A program made the position numbers and the translations under genes. The notes below the pieces were generated by a model. The model was given only the letters and a program-made list of their open reading frames with translations, did no database searches and had not been told where the DNA came from. From Pseudomonas tritici (GTDB lineage Bacteria; Pseudomonadota; Gammaproteobacteria; Pseudomonadales; Pseudomonadaceae): 64,000 bases of DNA. This document shows, one piece after another, positions 46,716-55,895 of this stretch (position 1 is its first letter; each line of letters opens with the position of its first letter). The stretch lies in the NCBI RefSeq assembly GCF_014268275.3, contig NZ_CP077084.1, positions 1,612,001-1,676,000 on the forward strand, given 5' to 3'.

Positions 46716-47525
46716 TTAGTTAAGCACGAAATAATCGTAGCGCATCGACACAGTGACCAGCAGCGGCTCGGCCGCCTCGATCACTTGCGCGCGGCGCTCG
46801 GCACTGGCGCGCCAGCCGTGGGGTGTCATGGCCAGCAGGTTAGCGCGGTCCTGGGGCTCGGCCAGGCTCAGCGTGAATGCCAGCGTCTCGCTGTGCGCCA
46901 GGCTCATGCCGTCCGGCACCAGGGCCAGATGCTTGTCGTCGGTGTATTCGCGCACTTCGTCGTACAGGCGTTCGCGCAGTTCCATCAGGTGGCCGCTGGT
47001 AGGACCGACCTTCATCAAGCCGCCGCCAGGGCTGAGCAGGCGCTTGGCCTCCTGCCAGTCCAATGGGCTGAACACGCTGGCGAGGAACTGGCAACTGGCA
47101 TCGGCCAAGGGCACACGGGCCATGCTGGCGATCAACCAGGTCAGCGCCGGGTTGCGCTTGCACGCGCGCTTGACCGCTTCTTTGGAGATATCCAGCGCGT
47201 AGCCATCGGCGTGGGGCAGGGCGTCGGCAATTTGCGCGGTGTAGTAACCCTCGCCACAACCGATGTCGACCCAGCGCGCCGGGGCACGTTCAGCGGCCAG
47301 CTCGGCCAGGCGTTTGGCCACGGGAGCGTAGTGCCCGGCGTTGAGGAAGTCGCGGCGCGCTTCCACCATCGCCAGGTTATCGCCCGGGTCGCGGCTGTTC
47401 TTGTGCTGCACCGGCAACAGGTTCAAGTAACCCTGGCGCGCACGGTCGAAACGGTGCCCGGCGGGGCAAGCCACGCCATTGTCGACCGCGTTCAGCGGTG
47501 CGCTGCAAATGGGGCACGCGAGCAT
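46716..47525 (-). CDS. rlmA: 23S rRNA (guanine745-N1)-methyltransferase RlmA
   Basis: A 269-residue methyltransferase that modifies G745 in 23S rRNA. The N-terminal zinc finger uses CPIC (4-7) and CPAGH (20-24). The RARQGYLNLLPVQHKNSRDPGDN segment is diagnostic of the family. The SAM site follows in RWVDIGCGEGYYTAQIADAL (about 86-105). Its start overlaps the dapE stop (TGATG), so it is translationally coupled to dapE. Confidence 0.92.
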   Translation of the reverse strand: MLACPICSAPLNAVDNGVACPAGHRFDRARQGYLNLLPVQHKNSRDPGDNLAMVEARRDFLNAGHYAPVAKRLAELAAERAPARWVDIGCGEGYYTAQIADALPHADGYALDISKEAVKRACKRNPALTWLIASMARVPLADASCQFLASVFSPLDWQEAKRLLSPGGGLMKVGPTSGHLMELRERLYDEVREYTDDKHLALVPDGMSLAHSETLAFTLSLAEPQDRANLLAMTPHGWRASAERRAQVIEAAEPLLVTVSMRYDYFVLN

Positions 47526-48676
47526 CAGGCGAGCAACTTGATCAGGGTCTGGTAATAGATTTCGGTCAGCACATCGAGGTCGCTGGCGAGGATGCGTTCG
47601 TTGACCTGGTGGATCGTTGCGTTGACCGGACCCAGCTCTACCACTTGAGTGCCGAGGGTCGCAATGAAGCGCCCGTCGGAGGTGCCGCCACTGGTGGACG
47701 CCTTGGTCTCACGGCCGGTGATTGCCTTGATGCTCGCGGAGACCGCATCCAGCAACGCACCCGGTTCGGTCAGGAACGGCAGGCCCGACAGCGCCCACTC
47801 CACGTGCCAGTCCAGGCCATGCTTGTCGAGAATCGCCGCAACCCGTTGCTGCAGGCCTTCCACGGTGGATTCGGTGGAGAAGCGGAAGTTGAACACCGCT
47901 GTCAGCTCACCGGGGATCACGTTGGTCGCGCCAGTGCCCGAGTTGAGGTTGGAGATCTGGAAGCTGGTCGGCGGGAAGAACGTGTTGCCGTCATCCCAAT
48001 GCTCGGCGGCCAGTTCGGCCAGTGCCGGAGCGGCCAGATGGATCGGGTTTTTCGCCAGGTGCGGGTAGGCCACGTGACCTTGCACACCGCGTACGGTCAG
48101 GGTGGCGCCGAGGGAGCCACGACGGCCGTTCTTGACCACATCGCCCACCAGTGTGGTGCTTGACGGTTCACCGACGATGCACCAGTCCAGGCGCTCCTTG
48201 CGCGCGGCCAGGCGTTCGATTACCGCCTTGGTGCCGTGGTGCGCGGGGCCTTCTTCATCGCTGGTGATCAGGAAAGCGACCGAACCCTTGTGGTCAGGGT
48301 AATCGGTGACGAAACGTTCAGCCGCCACCAACATGGCTGCCAGGCTGCCTTTCATGTCCGCCGCGCCACGTCCGCAGAGCATGCCGTTTTCGTCGATCAG
48401 CGCGTCGAACGGGTCGTTCTGCCACGCCTGCACCGGGCCGGTCGGCACCACGTCGGTATGGCCGGCAAAGCACAGCACCGGGCCGTCATGCTTGCCGTGA
48501 GTGGCCCAGAAATTGTCCACGTCTTCGATGCGCATCGGTTCCAGCGCAAAACCGGCGTCGCCCAGGCGCTGCATCATCAGCTTCTGGCAATCGGCGTCGA
48601 TCGGCGTCACCGAGGGGCGACGGATCAGGTCGATGGCAAGTTGAAGGGTCGGCGAAAGGTCGGCATGGGCCGTCAT
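47525..48676 (-). CDS. dapE: Succinyl-diaminopimelate desuccinylase
   Basis: A 383-residue dinuclear-zinc hydrolase that removes succinate from N-succinyl-LL-diaminopimelate in lysine and peptidoglycan precursor synthesis. Metal-binding motifs are [13 protein letters not shown] (about 66), [10 protein letters not shown] (Asp bridging ligand, near 100) and [11 protein letters not shown] (about 135). ATG at 48676 has GGAG eight bases upstream; the track to 48829 runs through a REPIN and is not coding. dapD and dapC of the same pathway are also in this window but not adjacent. Confidence 0.96.
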   Translation of the reverse strand: MTAHADLSPTLQLAIDLIRRPSVTPIDADCQKLMMQRLGDAGFALEPMRIEDVDNFWATHGKHDGPVLCFAGHTDVVPTGPVQAWQNDPFDALIDENGMLCGRGAADMKGSLAAMLVAAERFVTDYPDHKGSVAFLITSDEEGPAHHGTKAVIERLAARKERLDWCIVGEPSSTTLVGDVVKNGRRGSLGATLTVRGVQGHVAYPHLAKNPIHLAAPALAELAAEHWDDGNTFFPPTSFQISNLNSGTGATNVIPGELTAVFNFRFSTESTVEGLQQRVAAILDKHGLDWHVEWALSGLPFLTEPGALLDAVSASIKAITGRETKASTSGGTSDGRFIATLGTQVVELGPVNATIHQVNERILASDLDVLTEIYYQTLIKLLA

Positions 48677-48743
48677 GGGGGAAACTCCGGAAAGCGTGTA
48701 ATAGGCGCTGGACGAATGTGGACTTGAAGCAGCGCAGATCCAA

Positions 48744-48830
48744 TGTGGGAGCTGGTTTGCCTGCGATAGCATCGCCACGGTGTACCTGCCAGACCGTGGC
48801 GTCTGCATCGCAGGCAAGCCAGCTCCCACA
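48744..48830. repeat. REPIN, GCTGGCTTGCCTGCG type with extended stem
   Basis: Inverted GTGGGAGCTGG(T/C)TTGCCTGC halves; the inner part also pairs (CGCCACGGT with ACCGTGGCG). It lies between dapE and ndvB. Confidence 0.9.
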
Positions 48831-48923
48831 GAGAGCAGGGTCTAGGCCAAGTCTTGCAAAACGGCCGTTATCTTATAGCAAAACGGCGGCCAGAGGCCGC
48901 CGTTTAGTGCATTGCGCAAGTTT

Positions 48924-51515
48924 TTACACGGCTGTGACAGGCTCAGCCTTCGCCGAAGGTTTCGGCAGCGAAGACAGGAACGCCATGATCAGCGCCGCCA
49001 CATACGGCAGCGACTGCACCAGCAGCATCACCACCCAGAAGCGGATGTCATTGCTTGGCAGGCCCTGCACCAAGTAAATCCCCAGCGCCGCGCCCCACAA
49101 CAGCAGCATGATGAACATCTCTTCACGGGCTTCGGAAATCGCTACCCAGAAGCCGTGGTTATCCGCGTTTTTCGGTGTACGAAAGAACGGAATACTGGTG
49201 GTGAAGAAACCATACAAAACCGCTTTGGCGATGGTGTGCGACAACGCCAGACCGGCCAGGGCTGCACAGAACGCATCCTTGAGGTTCACACCTACGGCGC
49301 GGCGGTACAGGAAGATGATCTTGCCGACTTTGAACACAAACAGCGCCAACGGCGGGATCGCGAAAATCAGCAACGGCGGGTCGACCCGCGTCGGCACGAT
49401 GATCATCGCCGCCGACCACAACAGCGCGCCAACGGTGAAGAAGATGTTCATGCCGTCCGCCACCCACGGCAACCAGCCCGCGAGGAAGTGGTAGCGCTGG
49501 CCACGGGTCAGCTCGGTGCCTTTGCCGCGCAACAGGCTTGCGGTGTGACGCTTGATGATCTGGATCGCACCGTAGGCCCAGCGGAAACGCTGTTTCTTGA
49601 AGTCGATAAAGGTATCCGGCATCAGGCCCTTGCCGTAGCTGTCGTGGTAATACGCCGCCGACAGGCCTTTCTCGAATACACGTAGGCCTAGTTCGGCGTC
49701 TTCGCAGATGCACCAGTCGGCCCAGCCCAGTTCTTCAAGCACCGAGCGACGGGTCATGGTCATGGTGCCGTGCTGGATGATCGCGTCGCGGTCGTTGCGG
49801 GTGACCATGCCGATATGGAAGAAGCCCTTGTATTCCGCGTAGCAGAGCTTCTTGAAGGTGCTTTCGTTCTGGTCGCGGTAATCCTGCGGCGACTGCACGA
49901 CGGCGATTTTCGGGTCGGCGAAATGCGGCACCATGTGCTTGAGCCAGTTTGGCGACACGCAGTAGTCCGAGTCGATCACCGCGATCACTTCGGCATCCTT
50001 GGCGGTGTGCGGGATCAGGTAGTTCAGTGCGCCGCCCTTGAAACCAGCCAGGGGCGCGACGTGGAAGAACTTGAAGCGCGGGCCCAGGGTTTCGCAGTAG
50101 TCGCGCACCGGCTCCCAAACGGCCGGGTCCTTGGTGTTGTTGTCGATGATCAGGACTTCGTAGTCCGGGTAATCGAGGGCGGCCAGGGCGTCGAGGGTCT
50201 GTTTGACCATCTCCGGAGGCTCGTTGTAGCACGGCACATGGATCGACACTTTCGGGCGGTAGTCCGACTCCCCCTCCACCGGCAGGAATTCACGCCGGCG
50301 CTTGTGAGTCCATACCGCTTCCGCCAGTTCGTGCGCTTCGGTCAGCAATACGATAAACACGCCCAGGGCGCCGAGGGCCAAGAGGATGCCCACGGTGACA
50401 CTGAACCAGGTGCTGTATTGCTGGCTGTAGTCGTAACCGATCCACACCAGCACCGAACCGCACAAGAACGCGATGAACGTCAGGAAGGTCCGGCCACGTT
50501 GGCGCAGGGCGGAGCCGTCGATCATCAACAGGGTCAAGGACAGCAGCGCGAGTACGACCGAGCCGATGGCCAGTACGCGCCATTGCGGGATCGCGACCAC
50601 CGGCCCTTCAAAGTTGAATTTCTGCTGGCGTGCGCCGTTGAACACACCCCAGTAAGCGCCGGCCGAGCCTTCGTCGCTGACTTTCCACGGCTGATCGAAC
50701 GCCTCGATCACGAAGTAGTTGTAGCCCTGACGGTTCAGCTTGTTCACCAGCGTACGCAGGTAAATCGCCTGGTCGGCCGGCGACGTTTCATTGCCGCCGC
50801 GCATGCGCCCGTTGCTCGGCCAGCCAACCTCCGACAGCAGCAGCGGCTTTTTCGGGAACAGTTTCTTCAGATCCTTGGCGCGGTCGAGTACGTACTGGCC
50901 GGCCTTGTCCATCGGAATGTACTCCCAGAACGGCAGGATGTGCGCGGCGATCAGGTCGACGTGCTTGGCCAGTTGTGGGTTCTTCTCCCAGATGTCCCAT
51001 TGCTCGGATGTCGTCACCGGCACTTTCACAGCGGCGCGCACCCGATCCAGCAGCACGATCAGCGCTTCTGGCGTGATGTCCTTACGGAACACCGCCTCGT
51101 TACCGACCACCACCCGCACCACGCTGCGCGAGGTGTTGGCGATTTCGATGGCGCGCTGGATTTCCCGCTCGTTACGTTCAAGGTCCGGGCTGATCCAGAT
51201 CCCCAACGTCACGCGCAGGCCGAATTCTTCCGCCAACTTGGGGATGTCGCCCAGGGTGCCGTCGACCGAGTAGGTACGGATGTTGTCCGTCAGCTTGCTC
51301 ATGATCTCAAGGTCGCGACGCATCTGATCGTCGGTCGGGAACTGGTTTTTCTGTGGGTACTGGCCTTGCTGGAACGGCGAGTAGGAAAAACCGGAGATCT
51401 GCTCAGGCCAGTTGGGAGCAGTGACCGGGCGGTTGATCAGCGCCCAGAAACCGGTGAACAGCGCGGCAATTGCCAGCACGATCACCAGGTTGAGTCCAAA
51501 TTTACGCGATGCCAT
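48924..51515 (-). CDS. ndvB: Glucan glucosyltransferase NdvB (GH17-like plus GT2)
   Basis: An 863-residue inner-membrane protein, near the 862 of P. aeruginosa NdvB, which makes periplasmic cyclic beta-1,3-glucans linked to biofilm antibiotic tolerance. TM1 is near residues 7-25. A GH17-like periplasmic domain follows (about 40-300: NIRTYSVDGTLGDIPKLAEE, VVGNEAVFR, LLLSEVGWPSNG). Two or three TM helices precede a GT2 domain with VSIHVPCYNEPPEMVKQTLD, VIDSDY and the QxxRW-type QRFRWAYGAIQ, followed by more TM helices. It is next to dapE as in P. aeruginosa (recalled). ATG at 51515 chosen as start of the TM segment. Confidence 0.88.
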   Translation of the reverse strand: MASRKFGLNLVIVLAIAALFTGFWALINRPVTAPNWPEQISGFSYSPFQQGQYPQKNQFPTDDQMRRDLEIMSKLTDNIRTYSVDGTLGDIPKLAEEFGLRVTLGIWISPDLERNEREIQRAIEIANTSRSVVRVVVGNEAVFRKDITPEALIVLLDRVRAAVKVPVTTSEQWDIWEKNPQLAKHVDLIAAHILPFWEYIPMDKAGQYVLDRAKDLKKLFPKKPLLLSEVGWPSNGRMRGGNETSPADQAIYLRTLVNKLNRQGYNYFVIEAFDQPWKVSDEGSAGAYWGVFNGARQQKFNFEGPVVAIPQWRVLAIGSVVLALLSLTLLMIDGSALRQRGRTFLTFIAFLCGSVLVWIGYDYSQQYSTWFSVTVGILLALGALGVFIVLLTEAHELAEAVWTHKRRREFLPVEGESDYRPKVSIHVPCYNEPPEMVKQTLDALAALDYPDYEVLIIDNNTKDPAVWEPVRDYCETLGPRFKFFHVAPLAGFKGGALNYLIPHTAKDAEVIAVIDSDYCVSPNWLKHMVPHFADPKIAVVQSPQDYRDQNESTFKKLCYAEYKGFFHIGMVTRNDRDAIIQHGTMTMTRRSVLEELGWADWCICEDAELGLRVFEKGLSAAYYHDSYGKGLMPDTFIDFKKQRFRWAYGAIQIIKRHTASLLRGKGTELTRGQRYHFLAGWLPWVADGMNIFFTVGALLWSAAMIIVPTRVDPPLLIFAIPPLALFVFKVGKIIFLYRRAVGVNLKDAFCAALAGLALSHTIAKAVLYGFFTTSIPFFRTPKNADNHGFWVAISEAREEMFIMLLLWGAALGIYLVQGLPSNDIRFWVVMLLVQSLPYVAALIMAFLSSLPKPSAKAEPVTAV

Positions 51516-51732
51516 GGTTATGTCAGGTTCCAAAAGGTGTGGAACGAAAAGAGGTGTCGGCCTGCGCCGAACGGCGCGCATCCTACACCGGCCCTTCCCT
51601 GACCGTACAGCAAGCAGAGAAAAACCGGACATTAGTCAGCGAAAGGCCATCTAAGTTCTTTACTTGTAGCTTGTCGCTTCGAACTTGTCGCTGCGTAGTC
51701 CATAATGCGCGCCGGTTTTTGGGGTAATGGTC

Positions 51733-52542
51733 ATGAGCACAGAAGATCCACGGTTTGCAGGCGTCGCCCGCTTGTATGGCATTGAAGGCCTGGAACGCTT
51801 GAAAGCGGCCCATGTGGCAATCGTCGGCGTCGGCGGCGTGGGCTCGTGGGCGGCGGAAGCCATGGCCCGTTGCGGGGTGGGCGAGATTTCGCTGTTTGAT
51901 CTGGACGATGTCTGCGTCAGCAACAGCAACCGCCAGTTGCACGCGCTGGACAGCACCGTGGGCAAGCCCAAGGTCGAGGTGATGGCCGAGCGCCTGAAGG
52001 GCATCAACCCGGATTGCACCGTGCATGCGGTGGCGGACTTTGTGACCCGCGACACTATGGCCGAGTACATCACGCCGGATATCGACTGCGTGATCGACTG
52101 CATTGACGCCGTTAACGCCAAGGCGGCATTGATTGCCTGGTGCAAGCGCCGCAAGATCCAGATCATCACCACTGGCGGCGCCGGCGGGCAGATCGACCCG
52201 ACGCTGATCCAGGTCTGCGACCTGAACCGCACCTTCAATGACCCGCTGGCGTCGAAAGTGCGCTCCACGTTGCGTCGCGACTATGGTTTCTCACGCACCG
52301 TGACCCGCCATTACAGCGTGCCGTGCGTGTTTTCCACCGAGCAACTGCGCTATCCCAAGCCGGATGGCAGTATTTGTTTGCAGAAGAGTTTTGTCGGGGA
52401 TGGCGTGAAGCTGGATTGCGCCGGTGGGTTTGGCGCGGTGATGATGGTCACGGCCACGTTCGGCATGGTGGCGGCGACCAAGGCAGTGGACAAGATTGTG
52501 GCTGGGGTGCGGCGGCCGTCGGAGCGGGTCAAGCCTGCTTAA
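51733..52542 (+). CDS. tcdA: tRNA ct6A37 cyclase TcdA (CsdL)
   Basis: A 269-residue E1-like enzyme that uses ATP to cyclise threonylcarbamoyl-A37 in tRNA. The nucleotide-binding motif is VAIVGVGGVGSWAAEAMARCG (split near 28-48), with FDLDDVCVSNSNRQ and the segment IDCIDAVNAKAALI. GGGG lies about eight bases before the ATG at 51733; another ATG two codons earlier is possible. Sulfur-carrier partners CsdE and CsdA are encoded convergently next door, the known functional set for ct6A. Confidence 0.94.
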   Translation: MSTEDPRFAGVARLYGIEGLERLKAAHVAIVGVGGVGSWAAEAMARCGVGEISLFDLDDVCVSNSNRQLHALDSTVGKPKVEVMAERLKGINPDCTVHAVADFVTRDTMAEYITPDIDCVIDCIDAVNAKAALIAWCKRRKIQIITTGGAGGQIDPTLIQVCDLNRTFNDPLASKVRSTLRRDYGFSRTVTRHYSVPCVFSTEQLRYPKPDGSICLQKSFVGDGVKLDCAGGFGAVMMVTATFGMVAATKAVDKIVAGVRRPSERVKPA

Positions 52543-52558
52543 ACCTTAATGCCGTGCA

Positions 52559-52587
52559 CCGCTCCCACACAAGCCCGCTCCCACAGC
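52559..52587. repeat. REP remnant between tcdA and csdE
   Basis: CGCTCCCACACAAGCCCGCTCCCACAG contains two copies of the GCTCCCAC end in the same direction, a decayed REP of the CCCGCTCCCAC class in the convergent gap. Confidence 0.6.
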
Positions 52588-53000
52588 TAGTTTTGTGTAC
52601 GGCTCAACGCTCGCATGCGCTGCAATACCGCATTGAGGCCATTGCTGCGCGACGGTGACAGTTGACGGGAAAGGCCCAACTGGTTGAACCAGTCAGGCAG
52701 ATCCACCGCCTGCAACTCGGCCGCCGACAACCCATTGACCCGCGCCAGCAGCAACGCCACCAGCCCGCGAATCATCCGCGCATCGCTGCTCGCCGCAAAC
52801 TGCCAATGCCCATCCTGCAAACGCCCCACCAACCACACCAGGCTTTCGCAGCCCTGCACCAGGTTGGCGTCGACCTTGTCTTCATCCGCCAGGGCCGGCA
52901 TACGCTCGCCCCACTGCATCAACATCCGCGCGCGTTGCTCCCAGCTACCGACGGCTTGAAAGGCTTCAAGCGCGCTGACCGCATCCACCGGCACACTCAT
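52587..53000 (-). CDS. csdE: SufE-family sulfur acceptor CsdE
   Basis: A 137-residue SufE-fold protein that takes persulfide sulfur from CsdA. The acceptor cysteine is in LVQGCESLVWL (Cys51). The C-terminal part shows PDWFNQLGLSRQLSPSRSNG, typical of the family. The ATG overlaps the end of csdA by four bases, so the two are coupled. With tcdA converging, this forms the Csd module. Confidence 0.93.
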   Translation of the reverse strand: MSVPVDAVSALEAFQAVGSWEQRARMLMQWGERMPALADEDKVDANLVQGCESLVWLVGRLQDGHWQFAASSDARMIRGLVALLLARVNGLSAAELQAVDLPDWFNQLGLSRQLSPSRSNGLNAVLQRMRALSRTQN

Positions 53001-54202
53001 CGCAACATATCCAGGGCCTGGTCCAGCGCTTCAAAAAAGCGTTCCAGGTCATCGGAATCGTTATACAGCGCCAGGGACACGCGGATCGCCCCCGACAGAT
53101 GCATGGCCTTGAGCAACGGCATCGCGCAGTGATGACCCGCGCGCACGGCAATGCCTTGTTCGGTCAGCAGGTGCGCAAGGTCGGCGTTATGCACGCCGTC
53201 GACCACAAAACTGACCAACGCCACCTGCGGCGAACCCAGCACGCGCACGCCATTGCGTGCCTTGAGCCCACGCAACAGGTAGTCATGCAGGGCTGCTTCA
53301 TGGGCGATGACCGCTTGTTGATCCAGCGAACTCAAGTAATCCAGGCTGGCGCCCAGGCCAATCACGCTGGCAATCGGCGGTGTGCCGGCCTCGAAACCCA
53401 GCGGCGCGGGACGGAAACTGGCGCTGTGGTAGTCGGCTTGTTGCACCATTTCTCCTCCGAACTGCCAGTGGCGCAGGTGATGCAGGGCGTCATTGCGCCC
53501 AAACAGCACGCCGACGCCGTCCGGGCCGTACAGTTTGTGGCTGGAGAATACGTAGAAGTCGCAACCCAGGGCCTGCACGTCGTGGCGGCCATGAACGATG
53601 CCTTGGGCGCCGTCCACGACGGTCAGGGCGCCGTGTGGCTGGGCCAGTGCCAGCAGGGCCTCCAGCGGCTGCCAGGCGCCGAGTACGTTGGACAGCTGGC
53701 TCACCGCCAGCAGGCGTGTGCGCGGGCCGATCAGCTCGGCGGCGGCTTGCAGGTCGATCACGCCGTCCTCGCCAAGTGGCAATACCACCAGCGTCAGCGC
53801 GCGACGTTTGGCCAATTGCTGCCACGGCAACAGGTTGGCGTGGTGCTCGAGGGCGCTGATGACAATCTCATCGCCCGCATTGAATAAATGCTCCAGGCCA
53901 TAAGCCAGGAGGTTCAGCGCAGAGGTCGCGCCGTGGGTAAACACAATCTGCCCGCTGTCACCTGCATTCAACCATTGCGCGACCTTGCTGCGACTGTCTT
54001 CGAACGCCTGTGTCGCATGGGCCCCCGGCAAATGCTGGGCGCGGTGCACATTGGCTGCGCCGTTGGTGTAGTAATGGCTGATGGCATCCAACAAGGCCTG
54101 GGGTTTTTGCGTGGTGGCGGCGTTGTCCAGGTAAGTCTGGTCTTGCCGTTGCAGGGTGGCGATGGCTGGGAAATCGGCGCGCCAGGGGGAGGGCACAAGC
54201 AT
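52997..54202 (-). CDS. csdA: Cysteine desulfurase CsdA
   Basis: A 401-residue class V PLP enzyme, the same length as E. coli CsdA. It converts cysteine to alanine with persulfide on the catalytic Cys in RAGHHCAMPLL (near residue 360). The PLP lysine is in FSSHKLYGPDGVG (about 225). The start is ATG at 54202; a TTG three codons earlier is less likely. The motif ALEHHANLLPWQQL is typical of group II (SufS/CsdA) enzymes. Coupled to csdE. Confidence 0.94.
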   Translation of the reverse strand: MLVPSPWRADFPAIATLQRQDQTYLDNAATTQKPQALLDAISHYYTNGAANVHRAQHLPGAHATQAFEDSRSKVAQWLNAGDSGQIVFTHGATSALNLLAYGLEHLFNAGDEIVISALEHHANLLPWQQLAKRRALTLVVLPLGEDGVIDLQAAAELIGPRTRLLAVSQLSNVLGAWQPLEALLALAQPHGALTVVDGAQGIVHGRHDVQALGCDFYVFSSHKLYGPDGVGVLFGRNDALHHLRHWQFGGEMVQQADYHSASFRPAPLGFEAGTPPIASVIGLGASLDYLSSLDQQAVIAHEAALHDYLLRGLKARNGVRVLGSPQVALVSFVVDGVHNADLAHLLTEQGIAVRAGHHCAMPLLKAMHLSGAIRVSLALYNDSDDLERFFEALDQALDMLR

Positions 54203-54266
54203 GGTGATCAAGACTCGTATAAGCGAGCCCCAGGGGAGGGGCCCGCTAGTGGCATCGAGTGGCTGC

Positions 54267-55301
54267 TTAGTTGTGAGCGTGCAGCGCTTCGTTCAGTTCG
54301 ATAGCCGATTTGTGGGTTTTGCACTCCACGGCACCGGTCTCGGAATTACGGCGGAACAGCAGGTCTGGCTGGCCGGCCAGCTCGCGCGCCTTGACCACTT
54401 TGACCAATTGGTTCTGCTCGTCCAGCAGCGCAACCTTGGTCCCGGCCGTCACGTACAGGCCCGATTCCACGGTGTTGCGGTCGCCCAACGGGATACCAAT
54501 ACCGGCGTTGGCGCCGATCAGGCAGCCTTCGCCGACCTTGATCACAATGTTGCCGCCACCTGACAGGGTGCCCATGGTGGAGCAACCGCCGCCCAGGTCA
54601 GAACCTTTGCCGACGAACACGCCCGCTGATACCCGGCCTTCGATCATACCCGGGCCTTCGGTGCCGGCGTTGAAGTTGACAAAACCTTCGTGCATCACGG
54701 TGGTGCCTTCGCCCACGTAGGCGCCCAGGCGGATACGCGCCGCATCAGCGATACGCACACCGCTCGGCACCACGTAGTCGGTCATTTTCGGGAACTTGTC
54801 CACCGAGAACACTTCCAGCAGTTCGCCGCGCAGGCGGGCTTCCAGCTGGCGTTCGGCCAGCTCATTGATGTCGATCGCACCTTGGCTGGTCCAGGCTACG
54901 TTCGGCAACTGCGGGAACACACCGGCCAGGCTCAGGCCGTGTGGCTTGACCAGGCGGTGAGACAGCAGGTGCAGCTTGAGGTAAGCCTCCGGCGTGGAGG
55001 TCAGTGCGGTGTCTTCGGCCAGCAACGTGGCGACCAGCGGGGTGTGGCTCTCGGCGAGCCGATTGAGCAGCGCGGCTTGGGTCGCATCGACATTTTTGAG
55101 CGCATCAGCCAGTTGCAGTGCTTGGCTGATGGTGAACGTGATCGCTTGATTGCCTTCGGTGTAACCCAGGATCGGCGCGATGGCCGCGACGATTTCAGCC
55201 GATGGGTTGAGCAACGGTTGTGCGTAAAACACTTCCAGCCAAGCACCTTGGCGGTTCTGAGTGCCGACGCCGAAGCCCAGGCTGAACAGGGAATGGGACA
55301 T
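54267..55301 (-). CDS. dapD: Tetrahydrodipicolinate N-succinyltransferase
   Basis: A 344-residue trimeric enzyme that succinylates tetrahydrodipicolinate in the lysine/DAP pathway. The N-terminal domain starts LFSLGFGVGTQNRQG. The left-handed beta helix shows in GAYVGEGTTVMHEGFVNFN and GCLIGANAGIGIPLG. It is the longer Pseudomonas/actinobacterial form (about 344), not the 274-residue E. coli form. ArsC-like yffB homologue lies 32 bases upstream, the frequent gamma-proteobacterial neighbour of dap genes. Confidence 0.95.
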   Translation of the reverse strand: MSHSLFSLGFGVGTQNRQGAWLEVFYAQPLLNPSAEIVAAIAPILGYTEGNQAITFTISQALQLADALKNVDATQAALLNRLAESHTPLVATLLAEDTALTSTPEAYLKLHLLSHRLVKPHGLSLAGVFPQLPNVAWTSQGAIDINELAERQLEARLRGELLEVFSVDKFPKMTDYVVPSGVRIADAARIRLGAYVGEGTTVMHEGFVNFNAGTEGPGMIEGRVSAGVFVGKGSDLGGGCSTMGTLSGGGNIVIKVGEGCLIGANAGIGIPLGDRNTVESGLYVTAGTKVALLDEQNQLVKVVKARELAGQPDLLFRRNSETGAVECKTHKSAIELNEALHAHN

Positions 55302-55333
55302 GGTGTTACCTCTACAAAAAATGGAAGGCTGGC

Positions 55334-55696
55334 CTACTTGAGGGCCGCCGAATAACTTTCTGGCTTGAAGCCAATCAGGGTTCTGTCACCGAGATCGAGC
55401 ACCGGGCGCTTGATCATCGAGGGTTGTGCGAGCATCAATTCAATGGCTTTCGACTGATCGAGATCGGCTTTGCGTTCGTCTTCGAGTTTGCGAAAGGTGG
55501 TGCCCGCACGGTTCAAAACCACCTGCCAACCGTGCTCGTTGCACCATTGGGTCAAGTGCTCGCGGTCGATACCGGCCGTTTTATAGTCGTGGAACTCATA
55601 GCTCACAGCGTGCTCATCGAGCCAGGTGCGGGCCTTTTTCATGGTGTCGCAGGCCTTGATGCCGAAAAGGTGCAACGTTTTGCTTGAAGCGGTCAA
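55334..55696 (-). CDS. ArsC/Spx-family protein (YffB-like)
   Basis: A 120-residue thioredoxin-fold protein of the ArsC-like group. The single N-terminal redox cysteine is in GIKACDTMKKARTWL (near residue 16), and MIKRPVLDLGDRTLIGF near the C-terminus is the family's RPxx motif. Arsenate reduction is not proven for this YffB branch; glutathione-linked thiol chemistry is more likely. It starts the operon that continues into dapD. Confidence 0.88.
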   Translation of the reverse strand: MTASSKTLHLFGIKACDTMKKARTWLDEHAVSYEFHDYKTAGIDREHLTQWCNEHGWQVVLNRAGTTFRKLEDERKADLDQSKAIELMLAQPSMIKRPVLDLGDRTLIGFKPESYSAALK

Positions 55697-55895
55697 GGAA
55701 TTGCCCCCTTTGAGCGAATGAAATGGAAAGGTTACGGATTATGCCACGACCAGCGGCCTCTGGTGCCCCTCGTCATGCTGGCGTGCGACTTATGTGCAAA
55801 TGCCAGCCGGCAGCATAGGTGCGTAATATGGCACTTCAACGGCGAGTTGTTGCCTCATGTGTCGTTGCGAGTCGATTGTCCGGGAAACCCGCGTT

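Noticed and set aside
49770..51602. 610-codon plus-strand frame antisense to ndvB
   Set aside because: Shadow of ndvB with no start signal or recognisable domain.
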